40,593 nucleotides of DNA from Acidobacteriota bacterium (GCA_003224085.1 QHYK01000087.1:1-40593), one strand, 5' to 3'. Shown: positions 24,675 to 33,709, counted from the first letter of the stretch. Notes: generated by a model not told the origin, from the letters alone. Numbers and translations: made by a program.

Positions 24675-24741
24675 CTTGAGGTCTGAGCAAACCAAAGCAG
24701 GCCAGATTTCCGGGTAAGAGAAAATCAATGGCTTTTCTCTC

Positions 24742-24801
24742 TTGACATACCTCTACTTCTAGGGCTACTCTTGGTGCTGCACCAAGTTGTCTAGGGGTAC
24801 T
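24742..24801 (+). promoter_or_regulatory. Promoter and operator of the PadR-ADOP operon
   Basis: A perfect -35 (TTGACA, 24742-24747) precedes a weak -10 region. Around it sit a perfect palindrome, CTTGGTGC-T-GCACCAAG (24770-24786), and two flanking direct repeats, TCTAGGGCTACT (24758-24769) and TCTAGGGGTACT (24790-24801, one mismatch). The second repeat contains the ribosome site (AGGGG). A repressor here would block both transcription start and elongation. PadR autoregulation is usual for the family, so PadR is the likely ligand. Confidence 0.65.
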
Positions 24802-24806
24802 GAGGA

Positions 24807-25133
24807 ATGGCCAGAAATGATCTGCAGGGAAGCCTCGACCTCCTGGTGTTGAAAACCCTCTCCCAAAAAGGTGAGATGCACGGTTACGGAATTGTGCAGC
24901 ATATCCAGAAAGCCTCCGATGAGCTCCTCTCCGTGGAGGAGGGGTCCCTCTATCCCGCGCTGCACCGCATGGAGTTGAGTGGTTGGATCGGCTCGGAGTG
25001 GAAAGTAACGGACACAAATCGAGAGGCAAAGTTCTACCGGTTGACCGCCGCCGGCCAGAAAGAGTTGCAAAAAGCGGAAAAGAGCTTCGAACAACTTGTT
25101 AAAGGGATCCGTGCCGTTTTGCGGTACGCATGA
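24807..25133 (+). CDS. PadR-family transcriptional regulator
   Basis: 108 residues with the PadR winged-helix signature. The N-terminal helix is GSLDLLVLKTLSQKGEMHGY; the recognition region is GIVQHIQKASDELLSVEEGS; and SLYPALHRMELSGWIGSEWK leads to the wing and the C-terminal dimerisation helix (YRLTAAGQKELQKAEKSFEQ). PadR proteins of this short class repress neighbouring transporter genes. The stop overlaps the ADOP permease start by 4 bp (ATGA), so the two are translationally coupled. Confidence 0.96.
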   Translation: MARNDLQGSLDLLVLKTLSQKGEMHGYGIVQHIQKASDELLSVEEGSLYPALHRMELSGWIGSEWKVTDTNREAKFYRLTAAGQKELQKAEKSFEQLVKGIRAVLRYA

Positions 25134-27778
25134 GGAAAGCCATGTGGTTGTTTCGCCGCATTGTAAACGCATTTCGTCGCTCGAAATTGGAGCAGGACAT
25201 CGATCGCGAACTTGAGTCACATGTGGAGATGCGCAGGGCGGACAATATTGCCGCCGGAATGTCTCCCGACCAAGCTTGCCGCGATGCCAGGATTCGTTTT
25301 GGAAACCGAACCCTTACGAGGGAACGCGTGACCGCGGTTGACGCGGAACTGGTTTTCGATTCCTTCGCACGGGAACTGCGCTACGCCGCGCGCCAGTTGC
25401 GCAGGTCGTCGGCATTCGCGCTGACCGCCCTATTGACTTTAAGTCTGGGAATTGGCGCGAATGTGGTTGTGTTCAGTGTTCTGAATGCGCTGCTTTTGAG
25501 ACCTCTGGACGTGCCTCAGCCTTTTGGGCTCTACAACGTCGCTCACAAATCACCGGGCTATGACAACCAGTCCTACCCCGATTACTTGGATTTTCAGAGC
25601 AAGAATTCCACTTTCACCGATATGGCGGCTTACCGCATACAGAGTGCCGCACTCAGCACGGCAAACGCCGCATACAAATGCTGGTACTACCGAGTTTCAG
25701 GGAATTATTTCGACATGCTGGGGGTGCAGCCGGAGCTGGGCCGTTTTTTTCATGCGAGCGATGAACATGGGCCCAATTCGGCTCCCTACATCGTCTTAAG
25801 CCACAATTTTTGGCGCCGACATTTCGATTCCGACCCCCATGTCATGGGGGCCATTGTGGACATAAACCAGCATCCCTTTACCGTTATCGGAGTCGCCCCA
25901 GCCGCGTTTCATGGAACAGTCATTTTCTTTTGGCCGGATTTTTGGATGCCCGTCGTTGACAGCCCGGACTACCAGGGCACCGATTTTCTGTCCGGCCGGG
26001 CAATGCACAACCTCTGGATTCTTGGAAGGCTCAGGCCCGGTGTCGCTCCCGTGCAAGCCACTGATAACCTCAACGCCATTGCACACGAACTGGCGCGGCA
26101 GAATCCCGACGACGACGGCCTGGACGCGAGGCTGGTAAAGCCAGGATTGATGGGCGACCAACTTGGTGGTCCGGCGCGGCCCTTCCTTGCGGGCATCATG
26201 CTGCTTGCGTTTCTCGTGCTCCTGGCGGCCTGTGCCAACCTCGCCAGCCTCTTTGCGGCTCGCGCAGCCGACCGCAGCCGCGAACTGGCCATTCGCCTGG
26301 CCATCGGCGCAAGCCGCTGGCAAGTTCTCCGGCAGTTGCTTGCAGAGGCTCTCTTGCTCTCTCTCCTTGGTGGCGCGCTGGGGGCCATTTTTTCCACGGC
26401 TTTGTTGAATGCCTTGACGCGTTGGCAGCCATTTCCGGAGTTTCCCGTCCACGTTACCGTTAGTCCAGATCGAATGGTCTACTTGGTAGCTTTGCTCTTG
26501 TCCATTGGCAGCGGATTGCAATGGGGCCTGATTCCCGCCCGGCAAATCTGGGCCACCGACGCTGCGCCGCTGATGAAGAGCGGGGGAGCCGGCGCGCTTG
26601 TTTTTCGCCGCTTCACACTGCGCGATCTTCTGCTAGCTGTTCAGATTACGCTCTGCACCTTGCTGGTAACTTCCTCCTTCGTCGCCGTGCGCGGAATGCA
26701 GCGTTCGCTTCATGCGCCGCTGGGTTTCCAGCCGCAAGGAGTGGTGCTAGCGGAAACCGATCTGGATTTTGGAGCACATTCAGACGACACAGCCAAGATG
26801 ATTCAGAAGCAAATGCTGCAGGAAGTCGGCCGTCTCCCAGGTGTGTCGTCTGTCGGAATCATCGACGGCACGCCCTTGGGCACCGGCGGAAGCACCACAG
26901 TGATCTATCGCCTGGGCACCAGCGATTTCCGGATGTCCAATAGCGCGTTTGGCGCAAAATATTTCTACATTTCGCCCGGGTATCTGGAGGCGGCTGGAAC
27001 ACGCTTGTTGACGGGGCGCGATTTCACTTGGCACGACGATGCCAAGTCTCCGAAAGTGGCCATCGTCAACGAGACTTTCGCCCGCGGCCTGTTTGGAAAC
27101 AGCTCGGGACTGGGTCGGCAATTTATGATGGGCGACAAAGTCCCTTATGAGATTGTCGGAATCGTCGCAAATGGAAAGTATGAGTCCCTCACCGAAACTC
27201 CTTGGGCAGCGGTGTTCTTCCCCATGGAGCAGAATCGAGCAAGTAACACGACTTTGGCCGTCCGTTCCCAGTTACTCGAGGGAGAATTGGTTCCAGCTCT
27301 CAGGCAAGCGCTTAGGCAAATAGACCCAAGCCTGCCGTTTGTGTTTCACAGCTGGCCCGATGCGCTGGGATTTGTTTTGTTCCCCGCGCGCGTAGCGACC
27401 GCCAGCCTTGGCGTGATGGGCTTGTTGGCGGCGATGCTCGCGGTCACCGGAGTCTTCGGCATGGCCATGTATTCGGTCTCCAAGCGAATGAAGGAGTTTG
27501 GCATCCGCGTCGCCGTCGGAGCACAACCGGTTCAACTCATGCGCTCGGCATTGAGTCGTCCCATCCTTCTGCTTCTCTTGGGTTCAGCGGCTGGCCTAGT
27601 TCTGGGGGCCATGGCGAGCCGGCTGCTCGCACAAATTGTGTATCAGGCCACGCCGCGCGATCCGCTCGTCTTTGCCGGAGTCATGATCACCATGGCAGTA
27701 TTGGGTTTGATAGCGACCTGGCTTCCCGCGCAACGCGCTCTCGACGTTCATCCGGCGGGCTTGCTCAGAGAAGAGTAA
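25130..27778 (+). CDS. ADOP-type ABC permease (duplicated FtsX/MacB permease)
   Basis: 882 residues. The N-terminus holds a short cytoplasmic prefix domain (SKLEQDIDRELESHVEMRRA ... GMSPDQACRDARIRFGN), the hallmark of acidobacterial duplicated orphan permeases. Two tandem MacB_PCD plus FtsX units follow: helix at about 95-120 (ALTALLTLSLGIGANVVVFS), FtsX helices near 360-460 (DRSRELAIRLAIGASRWQVL), a second membrane helix near 510 and final helices near 760-870 (SKRMKEFGIRVAVGAQPVQL, PAQRALDVHPAGLLREE). ADOP permeases lack a dedicated ATPase gene nearby, as here. Function is unknown but probably envelope-related. Regulated by PadR. Confidence 0.93.
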   Translation: MRKAMWLFRRIVNAFRRSKLEQDIDRELESHVEMRRADNIAAGMSPDQACRDARIRFGNRTLTRERVTAVDAELVFDSFARELRYAARQLRRSSAFALTALLTLSLGIGANVVVFSVLNALLLRPLDVPQPFGLYNVAHKSPGYDNQSYPDYLDFQSKNSTFTDMAAYRIQSAALSTANAAYKCWYYRVSGNYFDMLGVQPELGRFFHASDEHGPNSAPYIVLSHNFWRRHFDSDPHVMGAIVDINQHPFTVIGVAPAAFHGTVIFFWPDFWMPVVDSPDYQGTDFLSGRAMHNLWILGRLRPGVAPVQATDNLNAIAHELARQNPDDDGLDARLVKPGLMGDQLGGPARPFLAGIMLLAFLVLLAACANLASLFAARAADRSRELAIRLAIGASRWQVLRQLLAEALLLSLLGGALGAIFSTALLNALTRWQPFPEFPVHVTVSPDRMVYLVALLLSIGSGLQWGLIPARQIWATDAAPLMKSGGAGALVFRRFTLRDLLLAVQITLCTLLVTSSFVAVRGMQRSLHAPLGFQPQGVVLAETDLDFGAHSDDTAKMIQKQMLQEVGRLPGVSSVGIIDGTPLGTGGSTTVIYRLGTSDFRMSNSAFGAKYFYISPGYLEAAGTRLLTGRDFTWHDDAKSPKVAIVNETFARGLFGNSSGLGRQFMMGDKVPYEIVGIVANGKYESLTETPWAAVFFPMEQNRASNTTLAVRSQLLEGELVPALRQALRQIDPSLPFVFHSWPDALGFVLFPARVATASLGVMGLLAAMLAVTGVFGMAMYSVSKRMKEFGIRVAVGAQPVQLMRSALSRPILLLLLGSAAGLVLGAMASRLLAQIVYQATPRDPLVFAGVMITMAVLGLIATWLPAQRALDVHPAGLLREE

Positions 27779-27824
27779 AGAATGTAATACGGCGCCTGTC
27801 CTTTGCCGTCAGGGTGTGGTCGCT

Positions 27825-29636
27825 TCAAGAAGAAGCGGCGCTCCGGGAAGACACGGACGCAGGAGCGGCGGAAGAAGAATCGGACACGGAGGAGGGAACA
27901 TCCCTGTCGGTGGTTGCCAACGCCGCGGTGGCGCGATAACGCACGATCAACAACGTGAGATCATCTGCCTGCCGGGCGCCGCGCGTGAAGTTCTCCACCG
28001 CTTCGAGCACGCATTTCTGCAAGTGTTCCAGCGGGCACTCTGGCTGGCCGGTGAGAAGCTGCCGCAACCGCGGCGCGCCAAATAGCTGCTCGTCGGGATC
28101 CATCGCCTCGGTCACGCCATCGGTGAAAAGCACCAGCGTGTCTCCGGGCTCGAGTTTCAAGCACGCCGCCGTGTATTGCGCCTCGGGCACCAGCCCGACA
28201 GGGAAGGAGCCTTCGGTGAAGGCCTCTTCGGCCATGCCGCGGCGAATCAGAAATGGCGACGGATGGCCGGCATTGATGAATTCCAGATGGCCGTCATGAT
28301 CCAGCAAACCAAAAAACACCGTGGCATAACGCCCGACTTCCGAGTGATCGCACAGAAAACGGTTCACGTGATTGAAGACGCGCGCCGGATCAGTCCCCAG
28401 CGTCATGCCGGAGAGCGCTCCCTGAAGCATGGTGGTTAGAATGGCCGCGCCAAGTCCCTTACCGGAAACGTCGGCAATTACGAATGCCGTACGGCCATCG
28501 CTCAGCGGGAAAACGTCGAAGTAATCGCCGCCCACGGACAAGCAGGGAAAATTGACGCCCGTCACGCAGCAATTTGGCGTATTCGGGAAGTTGCGCGGCA
28601 GCAGCGCCTGCAGAATGTCGCGCGCAATGTTGATCTCCTGTTCGAGCCGCTGGCGCTCGCGTTCGCGCTCTACCAGGCGTGCGTTGTCTAGAATGCTTGC
28701 CGCGTCGGCCGCGAGCGCATCCAGGATTTGCCGGTCGAGCTTCGAGAAAGCCGTGGGGCGGCGTGAGTCCAAGTACAGAACGCCAAGGAATTCGCCGCGC
28801 TTGACGTTGACCAGAGATTCCTGTGTGTTGGCGCGCGTCATGGCCCATAGCGGAATCACTACGACGGCGCGCAACCGCTGCGCCACGATGCTTTGCGCCG
28901 CTTGCAAATCCATGTCGGCTTGCGCCAGGTCCTCCGTGATGACTGGCGAATGTTGCCGGAGCGCGAGTTGGATGGCCGTCTGGCTGGGCGTCAGGCTTTC
29001 CGGCGGCAGCCGCAAGCCACCGCTGCGCCTGGCCAGCTTCACTCTCAGGGCGCCCGCGGGGTCGGCTTCCAGGAGCAGCCCGCGGTCGGCATCGGTGACG
29101 GAAACGGCGTGGTCGAGCATCGTGCCCAGAACCAAATCAAGCGGAAGCTGCGAATGCAGCAAGGAAGTCGCTTCCAGCAGAAGATTCAGTTTGCGGAGGC
29201 CGCCCCCGTTCGGTTCCGAGCTGGTGATGTGCTCGATACGCGTCAGCAAGCGCGGGATCGATTCTTCACCCGAGCCACTGGACAAGCGAAAGAGAATCTC
29301 GTAGGAGTCCTCCAGGCCGAAAGTAACCACGTCGCCGTTCAGCAGTTCGCGGCTCTCCACCTTCTCGCCGTTGATGAAGAGCCCGCGGCGCTGGCCCCGA
29401 TCCTCCATGTAGTAACGGTTCGCCTCAATGACAATGGCCGCGCAATTTCGCGAGATGCGGCGGTCGGAAAGCTGTAAATGGTTGCCGGTTTCCGCCCCGC
29501 GCCCGATCAGGAATGGCGATTGCATCACGCGCACGTAGCGCCGCGCGCCGTCCGGAGAGACGACTTCAAGAACGGCATGCTCGCCTGGGAGAACGGTTTC
29601 CGACACGGGTGAATTCCAGTACCCGCATTGTAGCAC
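27825..29636 (-). CDS. FHA-GAF-PP2C (SpoIIE/RsbU-type) serine phosphatase
   Basis: 603 residues if started at GTG 29636; GTG 29606 (SETVLPGEH...) is an alternative, because a TACAAT box overlaps the first codons of the longer form. FHA domain at about 20-115 (SPFLIGRGAETGNHLQLSDR, RRGLFINGEKV). GAF domain at about 150-330 (MLDHAVSVTDADRGLLLEAD). PP2C/SpoIIE domain at about 350-575 with metal-binding motifs GGDYFDVFPLSDGRTAF, VIADVSGKGLGAAILTTMLQ and LVLFTDGVTEAMD. It ends in a Ser/Ala tail. Such proteins dephosphorylate anti-sigma antagonists or respond to Ser/Thr kinases; the FHA domain would read phospho-Thr marks. Convergent with the ADOP gene. Partner genes are not in the window. Confidence 0.93.
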   Translation of the reverse strand: MLQCGYWNSPVSETVLPGEHAVLEVVSPDGARRYVRVMQSPFLIGRGAETGNHLQLSDRRISRNCAAIVIEANRYYMEDRGQRRGLFINGEKVESRELLNGDVVTFGLEDSYEILFRLSSGSGEESIPRLLTRIEHITSSEPNGGGLRKLNLLLEATSLLHSQLPLDLVLGTMLDHAVSVTDADRGLLLEADPAGALRVKLARRSGGLRLPPESLTPSQTAIQLALRQHSPVITEDLAQADMDLQAAQSIVAQRLRAVVVIPLWAMTRANTQESLVNVKRGEFLGVLYLDSRRPTAFSKLDRQILDALAADAASILDNARLVERERERQRLEQEINIARDILQALLPRNFPNTPNCCVTGVNFPCLSVGGDYFDVFPLSDGRTAFVIADVSGKGLGAAILTTMLQGALSGMTLGTDPARVFNHVNRFLCDHSEVGRYATVFFGLLDHDGHLEFINAGHPSPFLIRRGMAEEAFTEGSFPVGLVPEAQYTAACLKLEPGDTLVLFTDGVTEAMDPDEQLFGAPRLRQLLTGQPECPLEHLQKCVLEAVENFTRGARQADDLTLLIVRYRATAALATTDRDVPSSVSDSSSAAPASVSSRSAASS

Positions 29637-29946
29637 GCGCTAACACCGGGGGAGCGAAGAAGAGCGCCGGCATCGCCAAACCCGAAGGGACTTAAGTTAA
29701 GTTAGAGGAAACGGAACTGACCGCCCATCTGTAATAGCCGGCGTTCTTTTCGGCCAACTCCTTCTGATTTTCTGGGACGTCGTCAACGGGATAAACGCAA
29801 TTGTAGTCGCACGCCGGAATGATTCTCCAGCATCTAACGCCAGACAGAGGGTCTGCTCGACGAAATCGGACCAATTTAGGGTGCGTGGGATTACGCAGAA
29901 ACCGGCATTTCGCAGCGAGGGCAGCACGTCAAACACCTGCCGCCAA
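29637..29946. other. Intergenic region with no clear gene
   Basis: 310 bp between the phosphatase gene and the MFS gene. It contains overlapping minus-strand open frames of 60 and 79 codons in different frames (29692-29936). One contains NCVYPVDDVPENQKELAEKN, which looks protein-like, but there is no ribosome site and no match I recognise. A frameshifted relic is possible. Confidence 0.35.
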
Positions 29947-31221
29947 TCAGGCGGCCGCCGGCTTTGCCGGATGCACTCTTGCGGGTTCCAGCTCGGGCAG
30001 AAATGCGGTCAAGATCCCGATGGCCGGAAGATACGCGCAGACGTGGTAGACAAGGTCGATGCTGGTGAGATCGGCGAGCTTGCCAAGCAGGGCCGAGCCG
30101 ACTCCGCCCAGTCCAAAGGCGAAACCGAAGAACAGCCCGGACACGGCGCCGATTCTTCCTGGCATCAGCTCTTGGGCGTATACCAGAATCGCGGAAAACG
30201 CGGAAGCGAGGATCAGTCCGATGATGACGCTCAGGATGCTGGTCCAAAACAAATTGGCATACGGCAGGATCAGGGTGAACGGCAGAACGCCAAGAATGGA
30301 GCACCAGATGACCAGCTTGCGGCCGAACTTGTCGCCCACCGGCCCGCCGAAAAATGTCCCCGCCGCCACCGCACCGAGGAACAAGGCCAGGTGGAGCTGC
30401 GCGCTCTGGACGGAAAGGTGAAAGCGGTTCATCAGGTAGAAGGTGTAATAACTGATGAGGCTCGCGAGGTAAAAGAATTTGGAGAACATCAGGGCGACCA
30501 GGATGGCGAGACTTAGCGCCACTTTTCTGCTGGAGAAAGCGGCCTGATGCTCGACGTGCGCCGAGGCGCAGAGACGGTCCGGATCGATACAGATCGCATT
30601 GGATTTGCGGCAATGCTCCTGCAGCCACCAGCCGATTCGGACGAGCAAGATCATGGCGAGCAGCGCCAGAAGCGAAAACCAAGCGATGCGCGGCTGGCGG
30701 TTTCCGAGCACATAAGCGGCCAGGAGCGGGCCGAGGGCAGTGCCTGCATTGCCTCCCACCTGGAAGAGCGATTGCGCCATGCCGTGCTGCCCGCCCGAAG
30801 CCAGTCTCGCCACGCGGGAAGATTCCGGATGAAAGACTGCTGAGCCAATGCCTACCAGCGCCGCCGCGGCAAGAACTGCGCCATAGGTCGGTGCGACGGC
30901 GAAGAACAGCAGGCCCAGCAGAGTTACTGCCATTCCTATGGCCAGGGAAAAGGGCTGGGGGCGACGGTCGGTGTAAAGTCCGACAAGCGGCTGCAAAATC
31001 GAGGCGGTGAATTGCGAGGTGAGCGCGATCAGTCCGACCTGCCCGAGATTCAGCCGCAAGGCTTCTTTCAGCAAAGGGTAAACGGCGGGGATGAGCGACT
31101 GCACCGTGTCGTTCAGCAAATGGCAAAAGCTGATGGAAAGAAGGACGGGAAAGATGGCCTTTGCGGCGGTCTGAGCAGGCGAACGCGCCTGAAGCGTTCC
31201 GACATTGGCTTCGGTGGCCAT
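29947..31221 (-). CDS. fsr: MFS transporter, fosmidomycin-resistance (Fsr) type
   Basis: 424 residues, 12 membrane helices. Family features include the N-terminal HLLNDTVQSLIPAVYPLLKE, the loop LVGLYTDRRPQPFSLAIGMA, and the motif VGIGSAVFHPESSRVARLAS (H-P-E characteristic of Fsr). Fsr exports fosmidomycin in E. coli when overexpressed, but the native substrate is unknown, so drug resistance should not be assumed. The class IV PLP enzyme gene ends 50 bp upstream on the same strand; the two may be cotranscribed. Confidence 0.9.
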   Translation of the reverse strand: MATEANVGTLQARSPAQTAAKAIFPVLLSISFCHLLNDTVQSLIPAVYPLLKEALRLNLGQVGLIALTSQFTASILQPLVGLYTDRRPQPFSLAIGMAVTLLGLLFFAVAPTYGAVLAAAALVGIGSAVFHPESSRVARLASGGQHGMAQSLFQVGGNAGTALGPLLAAYVLGNRQPRIAWFSLLALLAMILLVRIGWWLQEHCRKSNAICIDPDRLCASAHVEHQAAFSSRKVALSLAILVALMFSKFFYLASLISYYTFYLMNRFHLSVQSAQLHLALFLGAVAAGTFFGGPVGDKFGRKLVIWCSILGVLPFTLILPYANLFWTSILSVIIGLILASAFSAILVYAQELMPGRIGAVSGLFFGFAFGLGGVGSALLGKLADLTSIDLVYHVCAYLPAIGILTAFLPELEPARVHPAKPAAA

Positions 31222-31271
31222 CTATGCCTGCATCTCTCCAATGGCTTTTGCGTGATTTTGGACCATGAGTT

Positions 31272-32141
31272 TTATCTGGCGGCGGATGCCAGGCGGCGGG
31301 TGAGGTAGTCGGAAACGTAGGTCTCGAAAAGCTCACACAGGCGCTGGCACACCGGACCAGGAGCGGAAATAGAGTGGCCGGCAACTTCGCCAACACTGAT
31401 CAAGTTGCGATTGGTGGAAGTAATGAAAACTTCCTCAGCCGAATAGAGATCTTCCGGCCGCAACGACTGTTCAACCACGGAGAGTCCGGCTTCCGGCGCA
31501 ATCTCCAGAAGAATGCCGCGCGTAATGCCTTCCAGGCAGCCGGAACGGAGTGGCGGGGTAAGGATCTTGCTATTTTTCACTGCGAAGATGTTTGCCGACG
31601 TGCATTCCGCCACCTCGCCGCGCTCGTTGAGCATCACCACTTCGTCGAAGCCTTCTTTGTTGGCTTCGGCCATGGACCAAACGTTATTGAGCCAGGAGAT
31701 GGTTTTCACTCCTGCAAGCGGCGAAGCGGCGTGGCGCCCATGCGCGCGCAGTCCCAGGCGGACGATCTCCCGGTGCTCGGGCAGGCCAGCGGTGCAAAGG
31801 ATTAGATCGGTCTGCGGGCGCTGTTCGTGGCTTTGCCAGAACCCCACCGAGTTGTAGATCAGATAAATGCGAGCGCAGCCTTCCGTGACATGGTTGGCGC
31901 GAATCAGTTCATGGAGATTCGCGCGGATTTTCGCCGCCGTGTATGGCAGGGGCAGGCGAATGATACCGGCGTCCTTTTCCAGGCGCCGCCAGTGGCGCTC
32001 GTACGCAAACGCCTCTCCGCGCGAAATGCGCACTGTGGTGAAGATGCCCCAGCCGCAGATCAGCCCCGCCTGGCCGGGCGAAAGGCGGACCTTCTCGATG
32101 GGAAGAAGGCTTTCGTTGTGGAAAACGTACGGATGAATCAC
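31272..32141 (-). CDS. Class IV PLP aminotransferase / aminodeoxychorismate lyase-like
   Basis: 289 residues from GTG 32141, chosen because GAGGGG lies 6 bp upstream and the family N-terminus (HPYVFHNESLLPIEKVRLSP) starts here; the frame is open to 32264 but that extension is not family-like. The catalytic Lys is Lys146 (LAGVKTISWLNN), and Glu179 follows in GEVAECTSANIFAVKNSKIL. C-terminal markers are GCLEGITRGILLEIA and SAEEVFITSTNRNLISV. Class IV members include IlvE, D-amino acid aminotransferase and PabC. PabC-like or branched-chain activity are both possible; motifs alone do not decide. Likely operon with fsr. Confidence 0.88.
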   Translation of the reverse strand: MIHPYVFHNESLLPIEKVRLSPGQAGLICGWGIFTTVRISRGEAFAYERHWRRLEKDAGIIRLPLPYTAAKIRANLHELIRANHVTEGCARIYLIYNSVGFWQSHEQRPQTDLILCTAGLPEHREIVRLGLRAHGRHAASPLAGVKTISWLNNVWSMAEANKEGFDEVVMLNERGEVAECTSANIFAVKNSKILTPPLRSGCLEGITRGILLEIAPEAGLSVVEQSLRPEDLYSAEEVFITSTNRNLISVGEVAGHSISAPGPVCQRLCELFETYVSDYLTRRLASAAR

Positions 32142-32264
32142 TCTTGCCCCTCGATCTCGGGGACCAAAAAGATATTGTAACTGAATTGTGCGGAGATGCG
32201 GGATGGCAAGAAAGGAATCCGCAAATAAATCCAACCGGAACAGAGGCGGCGTCATCCAAGACAA

Positions 32265-32439
32265 AAGCTTGGGAACAGCGCCCAGCAGATGGTTGGAGAA
32301 AATCTCGGGAACTTTCCCATGCGGCGAGGGGAAAGCTTAAACAACTGTGCCGAGGGCCAGGGGAAACTTTGAGCAACGGTGAACCGTTTGACAGTTGTGG
32401 GCCCGAAACTAGGGACATAGAGTAAAGGTAGGCTCGGTC
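32265..32439. promoter_or_regulatory. Divergent promoter region rich in inverted repeats
   Basis: Between the PLP enzyme (minus) and the carboxypeptidase-regulatory-like gene (plus). Seen: CTTTCCC/GGGAAAG (32312-32335), ACAACTGT/ACAGTTGT (32341-32398), and the tight palindrome AACGGT-GA-ACCGTT (32375-32388). The last overlaps by one T a perfect TTGACA (32388-32393). No good -10 lies at 17 bp, so the promoter assignment is tentative. Confidence 0.4.
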
Positions 32440-33591
32440 GTGAATTCTGGAAAAGCAGGGTCCGGCAAGAAATCCTTGGGCCAAACCGCCTGCAAGGTGA
32501 TCTCTGTTCGCGCGACATTGATTTTGCTAGCGGCGGGCGTCTGCCTGGTTTGCACACTGCCGACGCTGGCGCAGTCACAGCCACAGACGCAACCCCCCCC
32601 GTCTCCGTCTCAGCCGCCTTCTGGCGCTCACGCCGCAGCGCCGCAAGAACCATCGCCAGTTGAGTCCTTGGCAGGAACGATTAGCGGAACGGTAGTGGAT
32701 CAAATGGGAGCCGTCGTTTCGGGCGCCGTTGTCAAACTCGCCCGGGGAAATCCATCCTTAACGGCGGAGGCGACGTCGGACAGCGATGGGCAGTTCTTCT
32801 TTGCCAACCTCGCGCCCGGACCATTCCAGCTCACCATTACGGCGCCAGGTTTTGCGTCCCAGAGCGTTACCGGCACCTTGAATCCGGGCGAAGACCACAC
32901 TATTCCGCTCCTAGCGCTTGCCGTGGCGGCTTCTGCAAGCGAGGTGCGAGTCTCCATGACACCGGTCGAAATGGCCGAAGCCGAGATCAAGGATGAAGAG
33001 AAACAGCGCGTCCTCGGCGTCATTCCCAATTTTTACGTTACCTACAATCCGTCAGCCGTTCCTCTGCACCCGAGGCAAAAATTCGAGCTGGCGTGGAAGC
33101 TCACCATAGACCCGGTAAACTTTGGCGTGACGGCAGCCATTGCCGGAATTCAACAGGCGGCAAATTCTTTCAGCGGATATGGACAAGGCGCGCAGGGCTA
33201 CGGAAAGCGTTTGGGCGCGGCCTACGCCGACTCGGTTACCAGCACGTTCATCGGCGGCGCAGTCCTCCCATCGCTCTTCAAACAGGATCCTCGGTTTTTT
33301 TACAAAGGCAGCGGTAGCCGGCGGGCGCGGTTTTTCTACGCGATTGCCAACTCGGTGATCTGTAAAGGTGACAACGGACACTGGCAAGCCAGTTACTCCG
33401 CTCTTCTTGGCAGCCTGGCCGCGGGGGGCATCTCGAATCTGTACTATCCCGAAAGCGACCGCGATATGACGGTGACGTTTGAAAACACGCTCATTGGGAT
33501 TGGCGCGACCGCCGCGAACAATGTTTTGCAGGAATTCGTCATTCGCAAGCTGACGCACAACCCACCCAAATACGCTACGGCTACCCCCTAG
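32440..33591 (+). CDS. Secreted protein with carboxypeptidase-regulatory-like domain
   Basis: 383 residues, GTG start. A long N-region precedes a signal helix (ATLILLAAGVCLVCTLPTLAQ, about 25-45), then a Pro/Gln/Ser-rich linker. Residues about 78-160 form a CarboxypepD_reg-like beta-sandwich (GTISGTVVDQMGAVVSGAVV, DSDGQFFFANLAPGPFQLTI, APGFASQSV). The C-terminal ~200 residues are not recognised; the pattern (FELAWKLTIDPVNFGVTAAI, AVLPSLFKQDPRFFYKGSGS, ENTLIGIGATAANNVLQEFV) is Gly/aromatic-rich and might associate with the outer membrane. No TonB plug or barrel is evident, so it is not a full TonB receptor. Function unknown. Confidence 0.8.
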   Translation: MNSGKAGSGKKSLGQTACKVISVRATLILLAAGVCLVCTLPTLAQSQPQTQPPPSPSQPPSGAHAAAPQEPSPVESLAGTISGTVVDQMGAVVSGAVVKLARGNPSLTAEATSDSDGQFFFANLAPGPFQLTITAPGFASQSVTGTLNPGEDHTIPLLALAVAASASEVRVSMTPVEMAEAEIKDEEKQRVLGVIPNFYVTYNPSAVPLHPRQKFELAWKLTIDPVNFGVTAAIAGIQQAANSFSGYGQGAQGYGKRLGAAYADSVTSTFIGGAVLPSLFKQDPRFFYKGSGSRRARFFYAIANSVICKGDNGHWQASYSALLGSLAAGGISNLYYPESDRDMTVTFENTLIGIGATAANNVLQEFVIRKLTHNPPKYATATP

Positions 33592-33677
33592 CTTAAGCTC
33601 TTTCCCTGAGTGCGTCAGAGGTATCCGCTTCCCGGGGTTGGAATGCGTCTGGCCGGAACGCGTGCCCCCCCAATCAA

Positions 33678-33709
33678 CTCTGCTCGCGAAACGCTTGGAG
33701 CAAGCAGAG
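33678..33709. terminator. Hairpin between convergent genes
   Basis: CTCTGCT (33678-33684) and AGCAGAG (33703-33709) are perfect complements around an 18-nt loop, in the gap between convergent genes. No T-run; possibly a shared weak terminator. Confidence 0.3.
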
